DNA from: Tyto alba
Taxonomy: Eukaryota > Chordata > Aves > Strigiformes > Tytonidae
Direction of reading: 5' to 3'
Length of the DNA stretch: 64,000 nt
Assembly (NCBI RefSeq): GCF_018691265.1
Contig: NW_024881301.1
Span: forward strand, 15,312,752 to 15,376,751
Part shown: in pieces, positions 61,985 through 64,000 of the stretch
How the letters are laid out: each line of letters starts with the position of its first letter
How positions within the stretch are numbered: position 1 is the first letter of the stretch
The notes under the pieces: generated by a model
What the model saw: only the letters and a program-made list of their open reading frames with translations
Databases searched by the model: none
What the model was told of the DNA's origin: nothing
Made by a program: the position numbers and the translations under genes

Positions 61985-64000
61985 TAAATATTTAAAGGTT
62001 TTTATAGATTTAGTCTTTAGATAGGGCTATGTTCTTACGGCTTCTTGGGCTCCAATGTCAATGATAAAGTTTCCTAATATATGACCTCTTTACAGAGTTA
62101 AATCTATACTGAATAAAGAGATACTTTTGTAAAGTGACATAGTAGCAACTAACTGTAAGTCACAGCTAGACAAGGTCACTTTTCTAAAATAAACTGGCCT
62201 TTAAATGCAGTTGTAGATAGAGAAGCAAAGTTATTGAATCATAATATCATCTCACAAAGTCTTTGTCAGTTAGAGCACAGAAGCAACCATCTTTCTTTCT
62301 GAAACCTTTAAAGCATTTGTCAATGTCTCTCTGCTTCTAATAGACTCCATCTCATTGAACATGGTCCTGTATTCTTTCTTTCCTTGCCCTTTCCTCAAAC
62401 AAGCATCATTTCTTTTAAGTCTGTGGAAAAGTGAGAGAGAAATCATTGTTAAATGTTAATGCCTGGTGAATGATATTCCCCTGCCTTTCCAGTGAACATC
62501 TTCCCCCAGGAACAAAGCCTTTTCCAGCTCTGAAGAGTCATTATACTGCAGTCCAAACAATGGAAATACCCCTGACTTCTTCTCTCTCCAGGGTTTAATA
62601 CATTCTTCCTCTGAGAAACACCACACTTACAAGCAAAGGAACTGAAGTCTGAGCAGTGAACATGAAAATACCACAAAAATTTATACATTCTCTAAAGACT
62701 TATCCAGACTTCAGTTCAGGCTGACATGGAAAGTGATTCAAGATCTCTAGATATTTTTCACTTCAAGTAATTGGTGGAGAAGAGGGTGTGAGGAATGATT
62801 AGGCCTTGACCTGTTTTTCTTTCTACATTTCTGCTTAGTGACCCAAGCCAACCCCAACATTGATCCTAAAGAAAATAATGCTATGGCTGAAATAGGTCTT
62901 GAAAACTTGAAAAAAGGCAGTATAATTACTATCAGTCTGTGTGTGTTTACACAAAACAAATCTTGTTGACCTAACTTAATATTTTTATGAGATTATGGAT
63001 TTTGCTGGTAAAGGTATTTCTATTGATATAAGACTCTTACATTTCTACAGGGCATTAGATAAAGAAACAGGACATTTCAAAACAAAACTGGAATACTTTA
63101 AATTGTTTTAAATCTCACAAGCTGAAAAGTTTCAAAACAAGGTAGTAAATGAGCAAAACAAACAATATGTCTTTACTTATGGTGTGACATGAAGTCATCA
63201 ATAGGGAAGATTATATGCCACTAGAAAATTCCCTCTTCTTGGGAGTGGTGACAGGAGGTTTAGCAGTTGAACCTTTAGACTGGACAGTGTAACAGACAGG
63301 TATCTTTGTATTTGACTTCATGTATCAGCATTTCTACTGATATGATTAATAAGAAGCATAGGAGAAACTGAATTCACAAGATTTCACAAGAGTTCACAAG
63401 ATATTTTCTTAAATGAAAGTCAGGCAGCAGTGGCCTATGAGTTCACTGACCCTCCAGTCCTGTTTAGCATACTATACACATTGCTGCAGTTCAGTAAAAT
63501 CTTTCATTGCACATACCCTATTTCACATATATTCTACCACCTATGCATTGAAACTGAAGATTAACCTCCAAATCCTATTGAAATACAAAATTAACTCCTA
63601 ACACGTTATCCGTTCCCCCTACTGCTCCTCTGATCATGTAGGTAATGCCATGGTTTCTTCTGTGCCATCAGAAAAAAGACCTGAAAAAAAGTACTTCATT
63701 CAAGAATAATTCATTTTGGAGCTTTAATTGTTGATTTCAAAGCATAGAGGGATCTGTTGTACTTCCATAGTTAGAACTGAACTGTATTTGCAGATAAAGG
63801 GGAACCTCCACAATTTCCCTGCTCAACCTTTAACTATGTAGACTGGAAGTAGCTCAATGTCCAGTGCCAGCATTCACTGAGTATTCAGCATGTATTTCAC
63901 ACAATTCAGCATTCTATTTCACACATCCATTTAATACTATTAGTTCATGTAACATTCTTCTCATGTAACTGTTTATAACTTTTCTTCAGATGTGCAGTCT
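61985..64000. other. Unique AT-rich intergenic DNA
   Basis: No gene is recognised. A three-unit tandem repeat lies at 63373-63402. Open frames are at most 79 codons. Confidence 0.5.
63373..63402 (+). repeat. Three tandem copies of a 10-bp unit
   Basis: TTCACAAGAT, TTCACAAGAG and TTCACAAGAT lie head to tail with one mismatch. Confidence 0.9.

Noticed and set aside
1..64000. tRNA genes, rRNA, CRISPR arrays or bacterial-type operons
   Set aside because: No tRNA B-box-like context, no spaced direct repeats and no long frames were seen; the DNA is clearly vertebrate intergenic.

Overview
The window reads as a stretch of bird nuclear genome. Two signals support this: CR1-type LINE fragments whose 3' ends carry the ATTCTATG-type terminal motif, and several solo LTRs of the kind common in avian genomes. 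The DNA is AT-rich and full of poly-A/poly-T and polypyrimidine tracts. I find no convincing host protein-coding gene, tRNA, rRNA or CRISPR array in 64 kb. Nearly every open frame is under 130 codons with no recognisable domain. The only recognisable protein remains are decayed reverse-transcriptase pieces inside CR1 copies. The window is therefore intergenic (gene-desert-like) or a very long intron; the sequence alone cannot separate these.

Layout: 1-6.4 kb is unique AT-rich DNA with one CpG- and MAF-motif-rich island (1380-1740). A minus-strand solo LTR lies at 6379-7393 (family A), followed by a probable second LTR type at about 7947-8591. A plus-strand solo LTR with a perfect 5-bp target duplication lies at 11558-12155 (family B). 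A CR1 3' end sits at 17741-18166 and an older CR1/L3-like remnant near 20600-20905. A plus-strand family A solo LTR with a perfect duplication occupies 23411-24486. A minus-strand LTR of a further type with a 4-bp duplication occupies 24968-25515. From 25.5 to 37.8 kb the DNA is mostly unique, with a nuclear-receptor-like inverted repeat and a splice-acceptor-like tract. A third, more decayed family A LTR is at 37859-38849. Two same-strand CR1 copies with dead reverse-transcriptase fragments fill 41341-43440. A strongly purine-skewed, A-rich zone lies at about 45380-45785. The remainder is mainly unique sequence, with one further CR1 3' end at 61155-61519 and an A-free T/G tract at 61870-61961.

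There is no operon or gene system here. The elements are independent insertions of different ages. All LTRs lack detectable gag, pol or env and look like solo LTRs left by recombination. The points most worth following up are the MAF/NF-E2-like motif cluster at 1480-1698, the family A LTR series with its unusually long inferred R region and a copy-specific 68-bp tandem duplication, the cryptic-exon-like unit at 36281-36409, and the CR1 copy with an in-frame internal reverse-transcriptase deletion.
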